A DNA stretch of 54,400 bases from Psilocybe azurescens (GCA_023853785.1 JAJIRX010000635.1:1-54400), one strand, 5' to 3'. Positions 1 to 12,232 are shown, numbered from the stretch's first letter. The notes: a model not told the origin generated them from the sequence alone. Made by a program: numbers and translations.

Positions 1-90
1 GAGAAAATTAAAAAGCATTGAGCTATTGAGGTTGCTGCTAATCTCATTCTCTTGAATGTTGATTGGGATTGGAATGTCAGGCGTAGACAT
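1..90 (-). CDS. Seven-helix membrane protein, first exon only (rest lies before the window)
   Basis: On the minus strand an ATG at 88-90 opens an exon that reads MSTPDIPIPINIQENEI and continues to LNSSMLFNFL at the window edge. It is homologous to the first exons at 13561 and 29980. It is the only one of the three in which the frame joins cleanly, through a GTAAAC donor known from the other copies, to the exon reading GIYTMVYG. The other two have lost one base in the string ATTAAAAAG (here at 8-16). This copy may therefore be the functional parent, but its remaining exons are not visible. Confidence 0.6.
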   Translation of the reverse strand, partial: MSTPDIPIPINIQENEISSNLNSSMLFNFL

Positions 91-137
91 TGTGCACTGC
101 TGAAGAGTTGTCAATGTTCCTCCACCAAACACATTCC

Positions 138-146
138 TATATATAT
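138..146 (-). promoter_or_regulatory. TATA-like element upstream of the 7TM gene, unit A
   Basis: TATATATAT lies 48 bases upstream of the minus-strand ATG at 90. The same element sits at the same distance before the other two copies, while the surrounding sequence has diverged slightly. A TATA-box role is inference. Confidence 0.45.
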
Positions 147-1970
147 CAGTTGACTTGTTGTATGCTAATTATCATACTAATTTTCCCCAGAGTTGCCATG
201 GATGTAGCAATGCATCATCCTGGCACTACCATGATTCAACATCCTCAGTTCCCTCACCGGAAATACGGTCTTGTCTTCACCGAAACCTTAGACCCCATGT
301 TGCCGTAGACGAGAAACTGACTCAACATACAAGTTACAGTCTTGTCCCGAAATATTTCCATCTATTTATAGTCTCATCACTCGTGATAGTCAACCTTTAA
401 GACCTCAGCCGTCATCAATTCATCCGCCACTGTGCATCTGGTCAGTCCGGGGACCACAGATACGGTATCTCATTTAGAAGTAGGCAGGCCCCAAGTGATC
501 GTTGGTTCGCCATCGATTGTTTCCCTAAACGTGCGACAGTGAACAACAACAACAGCACTCCAATCAACTCAGTCACTTGTACCGGTCTTGATGAAGTAAG
601 GGGATTACCAGATACCAAGACCGAATTAAGCTCGAGGTACTACAGAATAAATACAACGGTGCCCATAATAGCATTTCCAGATCAAGATCCAGGGAATATA
701 CTATGCCCGAGATCGAATCTCTAAGGTGCATCAGATCACTTCCATCGGAAGATCCATTGCCGCGTACGGGCATCTCACCTTCATTAATCTGATAGAAACA
801 GCCAGCTGTTCTATGCGAACATCTCAATGAGACCACGGCACTACCGAGATAAAATTTAAAACATGGGCCGTGAGGTTTGAAAGGGGCCGAGGGAGAGCAA
901 GGCAGCCATCATGAAGAGAAACGGTGAGGAAGACGTCGATGGGTCAAAGGTGGGTGAAAAATGAGGAGCTGGAATATAATGCAACTTTCATGTGAATGGG
1001 GCGGAGTGTGGGTGATCCAAGTCATTTCTATTTCGAAGCCTGTTGGTTAGTTGAAGTTCATCCACATTAACTACAGTATCACTTCCGCCTCTCTCACGAT
1101 CAGATATAATATTCTTAACATCCCCTGCACCTCCCACATCACCCTGATAAATCTGCCCAGTCATTATAACTCATTCGACCTGTTTGGAAATGATATATAG
1201 ACTGTCGTACCAACATACCTAGGCGAGATCATCACCCGTCACTTTTCCGTTTCACGGTCCTGTTGTATTTACTTTCTATCTTGCAGGGATGAATAAAACG
1301 TAGTACGGACCGAAAATGTCGCAAGGAAGATCAACGACTTCCCTATTGCTTTGTGCTTGGATGATCGCAAATAGACGAGTGTAGAACATTACTTGTGTAC
1401 TCGGGAAGCAGGTGCAAATCCTTCAGAAGAGCCACATTATCAACCAATAAATAAGTCTCTCCGCATGAATCCTGAGAACAAGCAGAGGTGGGTGGGCGGT
1501 GAGACTATGGGCAGTGCAGGACGGTATTAGTATGCGAGAGAAGGCCCACTCCATACCTGTATCTGACCTATTAAACGAGATGCGGGCTCCGGTGCGGGTA
1601 AGGTTGGCGTGTAGACGAGATGATTAGGTAACTAGTTGAAGAATATAGGAAGAAAATCCAAGTAACATCAACTCCAGCGTGCTGTAAATGTCGGATACGT
1701 CAACGCCTTTCCTAGCATCGCGTCTTCTTACCGTTGAAAATGATTATTCCTGGATCATTCCAACGCACACCCATACGTGATACGAAACGCACCAGTCAGC
1801 ACACCGCTGTCCTACACACACCCTCTTGGTAATTCACCAATAGATTGAGTCACCAACAAGTGACCCAATCATTCTCAATCCATCCTACAACTCAGACGTC
1901 TCCAGATATCCATGGAAGGTTCAGATACGTTGTATTGAGCTAGTAATCGCAGAGATCCAAGCTTATCCTA
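147..1970. other. Gene-poor conserved stretch of the repeat unit
   Basis: No gene can be supported here. The sequence is conserved in 13618-15150 and 30037-31900. Short minus-strand ORFs recur in the three copies, for example one containing GGAGDVRNT near 1120, 14610 and 31050, but each copy breaks them at different places. They may be remnants of an older gene or noncoding DNA. The same comment applies to the corresponding stretches in units B and C. Confidence 0.5.
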
Positions 1971-2007
1971 TCTTGTTATTAGATGCCGCAGCTCGAACTC
2001 GAATGCA

Positions 2008-2361
2008 TCATTCCGTACTCGCTTTCACGAACTTACCTTTACTGTGTTTCTTCAGAATCAATGGGGACGACAGGCCACCCGTACAATTGAGCAGCGAGAA
2101 GTGGGCATTGGCGTTTGATGAATTCGAATTACGGAGAATATATTTTAACCCTGCAGCTTTATCGACGACGACAGGCATAGGTACAAGAAACGTATGGGCT
2201 GCGGTACATTGACCATTGTAATCCAATCGTGCTAAAGGCGCACGCAGAAATTCGTTAAGTGGAGTTGAGTATCCCGTCTCTCTCGGTTCAAAAACCATCA
2301 TCGGGAGGGACTGTAATATTTTCAAACATGACCAATCGGCTAGTCTATACCACAAACACAC
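2008..2361 (-). CDS. Unassigned ORF, unit A copy (absent from unit B)
   Basis: This minus-strand ORF contains the segment MMVFEPRETGYSTPLNEF followed by LARLDYNGQCTAAHTFLVP and VVVDKAAGLKY. The unit C copy keeps most of the same translation but is split by an indel. Unit B lacks the stretch through a deletion of about 660 bases. I do not recognise the family. Conservation of the peptide between copies may simply reflect recent duplication, so coding status is uncertain. Confidence 0.3.
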   Translation of the reverse strand: MCLWYRLADWSCLKILQSLPMMVFEPRETGYSTPLNEFLRAPLARLDYNGQCTAAHTFLVPMPVVVDKAAGLKYILRNSNSSNANAHFSLLNCTGGLSSPLILKKHSKGKFVKASTE

Positions 2362-2574
2362 AAATGAACCAACAGAGTTCGCCGAAATAAATCTCTAGCA
2401 AGACTTGGAGGCATAGTATCGTGTCGTGAAGAGATCTGCGAGAAGACATCGCTGCATAAGCTGGGGATGGACAGACAAGGGGTATTTCATTGGGGATACG
2501 GAAGAAACTACAAAATAAATTAAACGGGAGGCCTATAATCGATCCTGCGGATGCTGCACAAGCAAGAGGAGAAC

Positions 2575-3326
2575 TCACACTCGTATTTCTCTTCTTAGAT
2601 TATCCCTATCTATCACGTCTAGGTTAGGCTTTGCGTCAGCAAGATCTTTCATCACCTCCAGTCCCACCACTACCCCTCCAACTGCAATGCTCGTAGTCCC
2701 TCCCTTCCGAATTATATGGAAGGCTGGTCGAATTCGTCGTGTTCCCATTCCTAAAGTGGAGCCTTCAGGTCTTCGATGAAAAATTGGGCGGGCTAACCAC
2801 CCAGACGGACACGGAGGCCAAGATAACGGGGAACTATGGAGGCGGAAGTGAAAAAAGTGGTATGGGTATGCGCGTGGATGAAGTAGGGCCGGGTACAGAG
2901 GAGATTGTGCCCTATTTCCCACCCCCTCTCTAGGACCTCTCCGGCTCACGCTCAAACTCACCGTCCGCTTCAGGCGCCCCGCTTCACTCCTGATTATCCC
3001 CCTCACCATCCGGGTCTTATCGACTCCTACTTTTTCATCCCACCTCCGTCCGCTCTCACTTCGCTTTCCAAGTACCAAACGATGCAGCTCTGCATGTCTG
3101 CAAGCCAGATCTGCAGGTCTTGCACGAGCGATACCGGAAAGGGGCCTTGGCAGTGAAGATGAAAGCAGAGGCATAGGACGAGGTGGGGGCGGGGTGGGAG
3201 CAAGATGTCGTGGGTGGGAGTGGAAGAGGTAGGTGTGGGTGCGGGTGTGAGTGTAGAGAATGAGGTGAAAGTAGATGAAGGAGATGGTAGGAGTTCTGAC
3301 GTAGAAAGAGACGACATCGACGCCAT
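2575..3326 (-). pseudogene. Unassigned Ser/Thr/Pro-rich ORF, unit A copy
   Basis: A minus-strand ATG at 3326 opens a 99-codon frame rich in Ser, Thr and Pro. It ends with a stretch containing LVQDLQIWLADMQSCIVWYL. Further along the minus strand, in other frames, the segment VVVGLEVMKDLADAKPN followed by LDVIDRDN is well kept in all three copies. The three copies disagree in frame along the middle. It looks like a decayed multi-exon gene, but I cannot name the family. Confidence 0.35.
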
Positions 3327-3852
3327 TTATGGAGTAAATGACGGCATAGTTAAACGTCCTGGAAGAGAGGCAGGAGCAAACGGAAAGCAGAGATGCTTAC
3401 ACGTGATAGATAGAGATAGGTCCAGGAGGCGTGAAACAAGGCCACACAGATAAAAAGTCGACATATGCGCATCAACATCACTTAAAGATAAGAATAAAAC
3501 ACACCAAAACTCTTCCGGATGTATAATAATTCTCATTTATCGCATTCATCAAAATATCAGCTCTGTACCTCTTTCTCTGCACCTCCTCTTCTCTTTGTAG
3601 CCTTCTCAGAACAATGCCGAAGCTCAAGCTTGGCTGGAAAGACAGGGGCAAGCGAATGACTACCGTGTCACCGCTTCTGAGACCTCGCAGGCACTGGTTT
3701 CAACTCATCCACCTAGCTTTATAAGCGATGAACGTTTGAACGTTTGAGGAGTTGAGGTATACACGTAAGCTTACGCACGCATAGGTATGTGAATGATGCG
3801 ATAGCAATGATGCAAGATGATCAATGTCATGATGGCGTCAGATGTTGTGTTA
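3327..3852. other. Spacer before the kinase remnant; unit junction
   Basis: No ORF of substance was found. This spacer contains the tandem-unit junction near 3732 and an inverted-like sequence GAACGTTTGAACGTTTGAGG just after it (3730-3749). Confidence 0.5.
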
Positions 3853-6760
3853 TCATCGAGCTACCAGCTCTGCCAATAAAGAGGCCAGATCAAAACGAGA
3901 ACGAGAAACAAAAAAAAATAGAACATCAATCGACCAGGAGGTAAAAAAGAGAGGAACCTCAGCCCTTCGCGACCTCAGTAGAGCCTCCCTCGCTTCCTCG
4001 CTCGCATTACGCGTGCTTGCTGACACCCCTACGCTCAACTCACTCAGCGGTAAATACACACCGTCAACCATCGTCGACGCGTACGATGCATCCGTAGACG
4101 ACAGACCCTGTCCCTACCCCTGCGCTATCTTCCCATCCGACTCGGGCAACGGCAGCGTACCTACACTCCTCGTCCGCCCCACATTATTCGCAGCCGCCAC
4201 CACGCGTAGTATCAGCTCACTGCTCCCTCTCCGCTTCACCTTCGTGCTTGCAGCTGTCACCGTGACTGTGCTACTAGATGATGAGGAGCACACATTCGTG
4301 TTCGACGAACTCGGGTGCGAATTCAGACTTGCAGCGTACGACAGCATGCGCTTGAGGAATGGACTGGAGAGTTTTTCCTCGTCTGCAAGGTAGTACACAA
4401 GCGTGGGGGTAGCGACACACGTCCAGTTACTGCCGCTGCATGTGCTGCTTCGTGTGCGGAGGCAAGGTCCGAGCTTGCTTGCGGGGACGGAGGTGTGGGT
4501 ACGGCAAGGGTTTTGGGTTGTTCGCGGTTGTGTTGTTGTTATTGTACGTGTGGTTGGAGGGTCTGGCGGCGGACGAGTGCTCCGACGATAAATCCGATGA
4601 CGACGCTGTCAACGGCGGGAACCCGCTCAAGTGCGCAGGAGCAGACCGCGCGGACGTCCGAATCGACGCCCTGAGGATCCTTGTAAGAGGCGGCGCCACC
4701 GGGGCCAGGATTCCGCCGCCGTTGTCGTCGTGATGTCCCTCCGCTTCCTTTCCTTCCGCTCACTGAGACTAGGCGGCGGACTATCCAACTCCTCGTCGTC
4801 ATCCAGAACATGCGCCTGCATCTGCGCTCTATGCTGTTGTCGCTGTAAATTCCTGCTGCAGCTGCGACTGCGGCCGTTTCTGCTTCGGAATCCCATTCGC
4901 AATCCCATTCCCCTTTTCAAACTCAAAGATCTTGCCAAAGTTCACCCCGACCTTCAGCAAGCGCTTGAACAGGCTCACGAGCTCCGCAGGAGACGGTGTA
5001 GCAAGCGTCTGGTAGGTGGAGGTGAGCACGATGCCCTTCATTGCGGAGACAGGCATGAATTCGGAGTAGGTAGCGAATAGGCACGAGGCGGTGGGTGTCT
5101 CCAGGGCAGGGTTCGCGATTGTTGTAGTGTGGCTGTCATTCGTGTTGGTGGTAGCGCCACTGTTGCTTGTGTTGGTGTCGGTGTGATTGTTGTTGGGGGT
5201 TGGGTAAGGTTGCCCTGCTGTGAGGGATTCGGACGGGGATCGTGTTTGCGGCGTCGAGGTCGTGATGATGTGACCTGTGCCGTCGCGCGCGATCGGTGCT
5301 CTAGGTGATTTTTAACTTCTTCGAGAGGATTTTTCCCTCCTGACCTGAAGAAGAGGACGTGAGCATGAAGACCGAAGGTGCAAAAAGTGCAAAAAAACAA
5401 AACGCCTGCCTCCCGGGCAAACACAGGAATAAAGGGCAAGAAAACAAGAAGAGAAAGATATGAACAGACGAACGAACTTTTCGCCAACCCATCCTCATCC
5501 TTCCTCATCCTCGCCTCATCCTCCTTGTCCACATCCTTCAGCCTCCACTCCACCACCAGCAGCGCTGCCTCTCTGTCCACCACCCACTGCACCCGCTCCT
5601 CTGCCTCCTTCCTCACCTCCTCTTACCGGCACATACACTCCTGGTCGATCTTGACCCTCCGCACAAACAACGTCTATGATCTCTTCCTCGCTCTTCGTGA
5701 CTGCCAGTGTCACTTCTTCTTCACGTTCCATTACTAACACACGCAGCTGTTCTTCGCGCTGCGGCTTGCTTTGCCGCATGCTCGATGTCAGGCTGGGTGT
5801 GCTGTTATTGTTGCTGTCGGTATTGGGTCTGCGACGATTGTAACTGCTCGCGCAGTTGGACGATGAGTGTGCTGGAGCGAGGGAATTTCTTGCTTTTAGA
5901 GTTGACCACGGGGGTGAGGTGTTGTTCGCGCTCCTGGAGGTTGTGCTGGCGCCTGAGACTTGGCGTTCTTTGCCGGATACCGCGGCACGGTAGACTTTGA
6001 CGGTCGCGAGCCTGCAAGGATATAGCATCGCATTAGAAATCGTATCCAGAGAAGGAGAGAGAGACGACCGTTGGAAATCAAAACCACGTACATCTTTTCG
6101 GTCTCAGAGACCTTGATGAGCTCGAGGCGTTCATGTTGAAGGAGATGGGGGAAGAGGGGCGCATAGCAAGCTTGAGGATGTAAATTGAACATGACTAGAA
6201 TCTGGGGTAGTCGAAATAGCATGCACGTTGAGATTAAGCATGCACTTTGATGACACAGTGATTATCCGCGGGATAATGGTGAAATTCGGCCGTTGCTATA
6301 TGTCCACATCTATATTAATCCCGATTGTTTTGGAGATATACGAACGTGAAATAATCTTACCGGATGAAGATGCTGAGTTCCGAGTGGGTCCTGGCTTTGT
6401 GGAAGGGTGGTTTGAGCACACAGAGCTCATATATCAGACAGCCCAACGACCGGATGTCGGATTTTGAGTCGTACGACCCTTCCTGCATGAGTTTCAGGGA
6501 CATGTAGCATAGAGTCTGGGGTGGGGATAGGGGAGGGTGGAACATATTACTGAGTCAACAGAGCGCGCCAACGACATAGTACATCTAATGAAGAGACGAC
6601 GTGAATGATGACGGCGGATTTGGTTTCGAAGTTCGGAGTTAGGCAAGTGGGAAAATGATTGCGTAACGTTCACTCACGTGTTGCGAAAAACGCTGGGTGA
6701 ATTCAATACCCGAATCATGTCGTCATCATCGTTTCTAGATAACATCGCTGGACATCATTT
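3853..6760 (-). pseudogene. NIMA/KIN3-type serine/threonine kinase remnant, unit B
   Basis: Minus-strand segments match the NIMA-related kinase family, which controls mitotic entry. Near 6357-6510 there is a decayed APE-loop and helix-F region, TLCYMSLKLMQEGSYDSKSD followed by IRSLGCLIYELCVLKPPFH. Compared with the usual pattern (YMSPE, DIWSLG), Pro is Leu and Trp is Arg. Then come SELSIFIR and, near 6110-6222, LLQHERLELIKVSETEKM, the kinase C-lobe end. A coiled-coil part (REEEVTLAVTKSEEEIIDVV, 5640-5770) follows. An Asn/Thr-rich linker leads to KVGVNFGKIFEFEKGNGIA near 4940 and to ADEEKLSSPFLKRM near 4370. The pieces lie in different frames, with one-base breaks, for example at the A-run near 5308-5312. 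No ATP-binding N-lobe or clear DFG is visible; the activation-loop area near 6660-6740 is decayed. Confidence 0.75.
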
Positions 6761-8008
6761 GATATTGCTATGTAGTTTCTCAAGGCGCTGGGTATGATTT
6801 TAGTGATCAGGCTGTTGCAAGACGAGGATGGAGATGAGGTGAATGTGGGCGACTCCTATCCGAGCTCAATGTCATACACCAGCTCCAGTATCAGTCGGCC
6901 CCATTCAATCATGATTCTCCCCCTCCTCTCCCATTCTTGCCTGTTCTGATTCTAAAAGCACCAAGTTAACGCCACCCCGTGTTATCTTAAATGCGGTTTT
7001 GCTTCATTATCGTGAAAAGCTTTCGGTGATGTCTGGTTCTGTTCTAATGAATCGAAAGTTAATGGTAATGTCAATGTCAAACGAGGCTTAGGGTGAATAT
7101 TTTTGAATGTGTGCGTACGCTGCCTCCCAAGTATGCGCCCGCCCCATCTGATTCTCCCCTCTACCACTCTCCCTAACCCTTGATTGTCTCCAAGTCGGCA
7201 TGCAAGCCTCGCGCCGTACTGCCCGCATCGCATACGATCGCGTTCCTGCTTATGAAGCACCGCATGACCCCTGCGCGCAAGTGGTTCAGCGGCGTCGGTT
7301 CCAGTGATTATGATGCTAACGGGAAGAGAGGCCGGGGATAAAGGTACAAGGAGTGTATTTCAGACGTGTGCGTGATCTGCTGAAGAGGGAGAAGAAGGCT
7401 GAATGTAGGAGATGGAGGAGGGGTATGATCCGTCGTCGGTTGTGGATTGGTCCTATTCCCCTATACATCCTCCACCTTTATTTGGCGTCTAGTCGATTGT
7501 TTCAGTGTTTGCCTGGATTTTTGCTTCTTGAGTCGTTCAACTTGGTTTGGTTTTCATGCGGCCTTTTCTGATGTGTGGTTTTGTTTTTTATTTTCACAAC
7601 ACCCTTCTTTTTTTTGTTCTACTATCACACCCAACCCGTGAATCCGAGTGCAGAGTAAAAGAGATTATATCCCCTACACTCCTCCGTAACCGTTCTACGG
7701 ACGGAGCTTGAGTCGAAGTTCTGGGATGCTTCGTGCTTATTCTTTTCGCTTGCTGACTTGTCATGACCCCTTTGCGATTGCTATTTGATTTATGTTTTAC
7801 GGATTTGGATTCTAGTACGCCCCCAGAAAACATAAAAGAATAAATACCGAACAAAATAAACGACTGCAACCCCTTCTCTTCCGACCTAACGACGTCCCGA
7901 GGACACCCTATGCCTACCCGTCCATACCCATGCGCTTGACGCGGCACCCACACCACCCCTATCCTCGTTTTTAGCTTAACCCCCGCTGCACCACCCACCC
8001 ACCTTACA
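6761..8008. other. Spacer between kinase and carrier remnants, unit B
   Basis: No gene can be supported. A 92-codon minus-strand ORF at 6982-7260 is not maintained in unit C. The equivalent spacer is 19601-20845. Confidence 0.45.
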
Positions 8009-9972
8009 CTAAAAATCCTGCCATTCGGGTTTTATTACATCCGAGCGCGCTCTATCCCTCCTCTTCTTTTTCCTCTCATATTTCATCACCTCATCACCGC
8101 CACCCCTCTTCCTCACACCAAAGATACCCCCAAGTACAACAAGCGTCACCGGCACTACACATTGCACACACGCCCCATTCACAGGCGGATACGCGCTATT
8201 ATGCTCCAGCGTATATTGCAGTAGGGGAGTGTCAGGGGCGACAATGAGCGAGAGTAACGCCGCATATAGCAGGCGGTGAGGAACACGTGTATTGAGAGCA
8301 GGGGCATGCGGAGCGGGTGGAGGATGTATGCGTGGGTGGGCCAGAGCGTGGTGAGGGAGGAGAGAAAACCTGGAGGAGGTGCGGTGCGTGCGGGTGAGCA
8401 CCGGCACCGTGTTCGAGGTCGGAAGTTCCATCGAGATCCCATTCGACTTCATCCTCCTCCTCCTCTTCGCCATCCTCAGTATCACCCGTCACGCCACCCC
8501 TCGCACCCATACCCATACCCACACCCACCCCTCTCCTACCCGCCGTTACCCCTACACCAAAAGCAGTAGCACCGATACCCCACACTGGAAAATTAACCCG
8601 ACTCTCGTTCGGACTATTCGGAAACGAGTTACAAAATGTCGTGTTGCGCCTGCCGGGAGGGGAGCAGGGTCTCCTGTTCCTGTTCATATGCCGTTTCGGT
8701 CCCGTTGTCCCAATGCATGTTGCGTGTTGCGTTTGGGGGCCTTCGCAATGTCCATGCTAAGACGCTCCAATCGATGACACAGAAGCGGCACCTGGGACTC
8801 TGGAAGATACGGGCCGACGATGGTGCAGAGGACAACGGCGACTCTGAACACCTGTTACCTTCTTCTTCAACGCCGATGAATTTGAATGGACAAGTGTGGA
8901 ACTCAACGCATATGTCCACAGATCATGCTCGCTGTCCTCTCCCTCATCGGTGGAGTTCAAGAGGAGCTGAATGCATGCGCCTTCCTTTTGCCATGAAGGT
9001 TGGTGTCGAGATTGAAGATGGATATGGACGACGTTGTTGTGGACGAGATAATGGGGGCACAGTAACGATGTCGGAGAGCGATGAGGCTCACGCCGTAGCT
9101 ATACATCTGTTGGACAGGGTTAGTGGGATGTATATGCGCATTAGAATGACAGTGCGAACGTGGACGTAATGCGAAGGGCTAAGGAAATAGGAAAGAGGAA
9201 ACAAGAGGGATAGGGAGTAGGTAGGGTAGGGGTATATGATACAAGTACAAAAAAAGCGAAAATCAAGAGGCCAAACTCACATACCACCATGCCCAGCGCA
9301 TTGTACATCGTCAAATATGCTAGCGTTTGTCCAAGCATCGCGTTCTTGTTTTAGTCCGAGCTCCACCCGAGTTTGGGCACCAAGACGAGGAGGCTTTGTA
9401 TCGGTGCAATGAGGATGGGGTCAGTTAGCTCAGAGTTCATGGACATCACGGTGGCCATGATCAAGCTCCTATGTGAGCGCCGGATGTGTGAGTTGGGATC
9501 AATTAAACGTGGAGGAGTGATAGAATGAGAGAAATGTAAGCGGGGTTAGATAGAGCGAAAGTATGTGGGTATATCTGGATGGGAGTGATGAAAGGAGGGA
9601 TACGGCAGGATCAAAAGCGAAAGGAAACGAGAAAGGGAATTGGCAAAGGACGACAAACACGGGGACAAGGGAAGGATGGAATGTACGTACCGCTGCAACT
9701 TCCTCAACCCAAATGTCCTCCCTAGAACCCTGTATAAAACCATCAAGGTGGCGGTGACGGTGATCAACCGAGCTATACGTTGAATCAGTTGATCACAGAT
9801 GTCGATGTTAGTGATATATACAGCACAAGCCTTGGAGTGAACCAGAAATATTTCGTAGAGACTGTATACATACCCTTTGAGTCCTCTTATCCAGAATATC
9901 CAGTTTTTCCGGGATGTACACAGCAGCATATATCAGAAACACTTCGAGGATGGTCTGTCATAAAGGGCGAAG
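8009..9972 (-). pseudogene. Auxin-efflux-carrier-like (AEC family) membrane transporter remnant, unit B
   Basis: Members of the AEC family are multi-helix membrane transporters. From the 5' side, the exon at about 9887-9972 reads ILEVFLIYAAVYIPEKLDIL then DKRTQR, ending at GTATGT. Next comes VLGRTFGLRKLQR near 9700, then MSMNSELTDPILIAPIQSLL and VLVPKLGW (9360-9460). NAMLGQTLAYLTMYNALGMV follows at 9280-9340. The C-terminal part has LLYAALLSLIVA and CVVPVTLVVLGGIFG (8100-8280). The match to the fungal pattern MNSNSLP...NAMLGRALTYL...YSTLGMV is clear. Defects: an in-frame TAA after GWSSD near 9347, shared with unit C; a private TGA near 9968 where unit C has TGT; and frame changes in the Gly/Glu-rich central loop. 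Confidence 0.7.
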
Positions 9973-10036
9973 CTATAAACTTTTTGCATACTGCGCATCT
10001 GTGCATCATTCAACATTGTTCAGGGGGAGGCTTACA

Positions 10037-10045
10037 CGTGATCAA
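10037..10045. other. Empty target site of the hAT element
   Basis: Unit B carries the uninterrupted sequence ACACGTGATCAATGGTCTA. Unit C has GATCAATG on both sides of the transposon at 22872-22879 and 26453-26460. This is the pre-insertion state and fixes the element ends exactly. Confidence 0.95.
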
Positions 10046-10364
10046 TGGTCTACAGTGAATTAGTTCTCTTTCCTTCATGTTTGGAAAAGCTCTCCCTGTG
10101 ATTTTGATAGTCCACTCACATTGTAAATGGTACACCTGTGCGTCTAATTATGTGTCCATACAACTTTTCAAGCTGCCAGGACTCTCAGAAGGGCTTACCT
10201 ACTAATCAGGACGCGATGTAAGGAAAAGTTAATAGCTCATGCAAGGGTTGAGCGCTGCCCATGTGGGTATGATCACGAGTGGCAGGCATGCGTATTTTAG
10301 GCTTTTACCCTAATTCCAATGTAAGGAACTCGTCTATTGATTCATCTGTGCGGTATTTCTGCTG

Positions 10365-10676
10365 CTAATTTTCAGTAGCATCTGCATCCGTATTCTCACC
10401 ATTGTCCTCAATAGAATTAGTCCGCAAGTCATCTCGGCTCTTTCGACTGCATTTCATGTAGATGTTTCCCGTATACTGAGCTTCATGAATAGTGTGCGGA
10501 ATTTGAACGAAGAGAGTGTTCGTGGGATATAAAGGATAATGTTGGTCAAGGCCGAGGCGGTGTCGACCATCAGAACCAAAAACCAATGAGGTCATGTCTT
10601 GTTGAGAGAATTCTGGCTGAATGAGAAGAAGGTAGTTATTTACTGGAATTTTGGGAACGGGAGTAGGCCTCTTCAT
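10365..10676 (-). CDS. Unassigned short protein, unit B
   Basis: This minus-strand ORF of 103 codons begins MKRPTPVPKIPVNNYLLLIQ and contains LVFGSDGRHRLGLDQHYPLY. I do not recognise it. In unit C (about 26770-27070) the ATG is ACG and the frame is broken by one-base changes after QPEF, so at least one copy is dead. It could be the last exon of a larger gene that starts upstream of 10676. Confidence 0.35.
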   Translation of the reverse strand: MKRPTPVPKIPVNNYLLLIQPEFSQQDMTSLVFGSDGRHRLGLDQHYPLYPTNTLFVQIPHTIHEAQYTGNIYMKCSRKSRDDLRTNSIEDNGENTDADATEN

Positions 10677-12232
10677 CTTTCAGAACAACTTATTGATTCA
10701 ATACTATTGTTCGACGTCCCAGAGTATTTCGATACCAAACGTACCTCAAACATGGAGTTCTCAGGCTGTCATGATTTCTATAGCATTCAAGTACACAAAC
10801 ACCTTTCTCTCTCTCCCCTCACTTAATCCACTCCCCAAATAAACTGACCAGGAAATGCAAACACCCCTCTACATTAAATCGGATGGATCTGCGTAGGTTT
10901 TAAGGCCTATAATGTCAACTTCTATTCACACCGTCTTGTTCATTTGTTCCGGCCCATGCACGGGCTGAGAGGGTGACAAATTGCTGACTTGATTGTACAT
11001 GGACATGAGACTACCTATTCATCCACTCGGAACAGTCCGTTTGTTGTGTTGTAGATATAGTTTGATAGTGAGTGTACGGGTTCTTACAGCATGATTCTGG
11101 CATTTCACATAAGCTCAAGTGTCCAACACAAGCACAAGCACCGTTCACCTTGACGAGACTCGCTCCTAGTTGCCTTGGACAACACAGGTGTTTTCACAGC
11201 CCTCTCGCCACGTTAACTCTCGTTAGACTGAAGATAGGATGCAGGAGTCGGATGATTTTGAATACGTAAGCTTGCCACTCTACATGTGCCTCAACCGTAT
11301 GCCATCGCAGGAAACTGTGATGAATGGGTTGGATACAGAGAGGGAGGAGTACATGTATGTGTGTGCGCGTTTGAGATCCGGTAAGGGCTAATCCAGGTGC
11401 TGGGGATGGTGTTGGGGCTGTGGAAGAGTTTGAATTTGAATGGGCGTGCGAAAGAGGGACTCTATTGATAAATTGTGCGGCAGATAGAGTGGATGAGAGT
11501 GAATGAGCTGAACAGACCCAAATGCATACAGGGGTTTTATTTCCCTGTTGTGTCCGGGGCGCAGGTTGCAGGATTAATAGGTTGATATATGGTGGGGGTA
11601 TTCAAGTTTGCCTTTGAATGCTATATAATAAACGAGGAGCAATAATTGCACACTCTACAGTCAGATCTCAAATAAATGTATACTGCCCAAAACTGCTGAT
11701 CAGATGCATGATTTTAATAAATTATAACACTAGAGACTGACTGTATAACATAACAATATGATGAGAATCCTCCTTCTTTCAATTTCTCTCTGTTAAAAAT
11801 CCGGGGCAATATAAATATTTGACAACTAAATTCTTATTTGCTTACGCAGTTCACAACTCCGGAATTGGGTGGATGTAGAAATGTTTCTATAAGAAAAATA
11901 GGTGTTTAATATGACTCCTAATACATTGATCGTTTCTCTGTAACTGCTGAATAAGAAGGATAATGGGATTAATTCTAAAAATGACCATGATTGTACATAC
12001 TAGGAGCTACAGTTTGCCTGCAGTAGGGAAAACAAAAACAGTGAATAATTAGCCAGTCAAGAATGTAAAAACAAGAACAAAGATGTTAAATAATTGACAG
12101 GTCAACAGTTTCTTCAATGTGTACCAATTGTAGAATGGTTAATACAAATCTAAGGAATGGAAACGGAAAAGAAGGGATATTTGATGTTGGATGGACCCGC
12201 TATTATCCGCTATTGCTTTACCACAATATTCC
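10677..12232. other. Noncoding, partly AT-rich spacer 3' of the 7TM gene, unit B
   Basis: No gene was found. The part from about 11640 to 12180 is AT-rich and matches 28040-28640 in unit C. The part 10850-11640 matches 27250-28040 and holds only short, poorly conserved ORFs. Confidence 0.5.

Larger units (their letters stand above)
1..3732. repeat. Tandem segmental repeat, unit A (left end cut by window)
   Basis: This stretch is highly similar to 13474-16560 and 29891-33658 over its full length. The right edge is set by the point where the third copy stops matching, after the shared string AAGCGATGAA (3723-3732, near 16552, and 33649-33658). Unit A contains the last bases of a 7TM gene first exon, a gene-poor stretch and an unassigned minus-strand ORF. 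It lacks about 75 bases present in unit C near 31646-31720. The choice of unit phase is mine, because the left boundary of the array is outside the window. Confidence 0.85.

Noticed and set aside
4403..4733. Cys/Val-rich plus-strand ORFs (MCCFVCGG, GFGLFAVVLLLLYVW)
   Set aside because: They lie opposite the kinase tail and arise from its Asn/Thr/Pro codons; no start context or family match.
5460..5654. Plus-strand Pro/Ser/His-rich ORF, present in both units
   Set aside because: It is the complement of the kinase coiled-coil region; its composition follows from the opposite-strand codons.
8229..8687. Long minus-strand ORFs rich in Gly, Met and Glu (GVGVGMGMGARGG and neighbours)
   Set aside because: These are the low-complexity central loop of the carrier gene read in several frames, not a separate gene.
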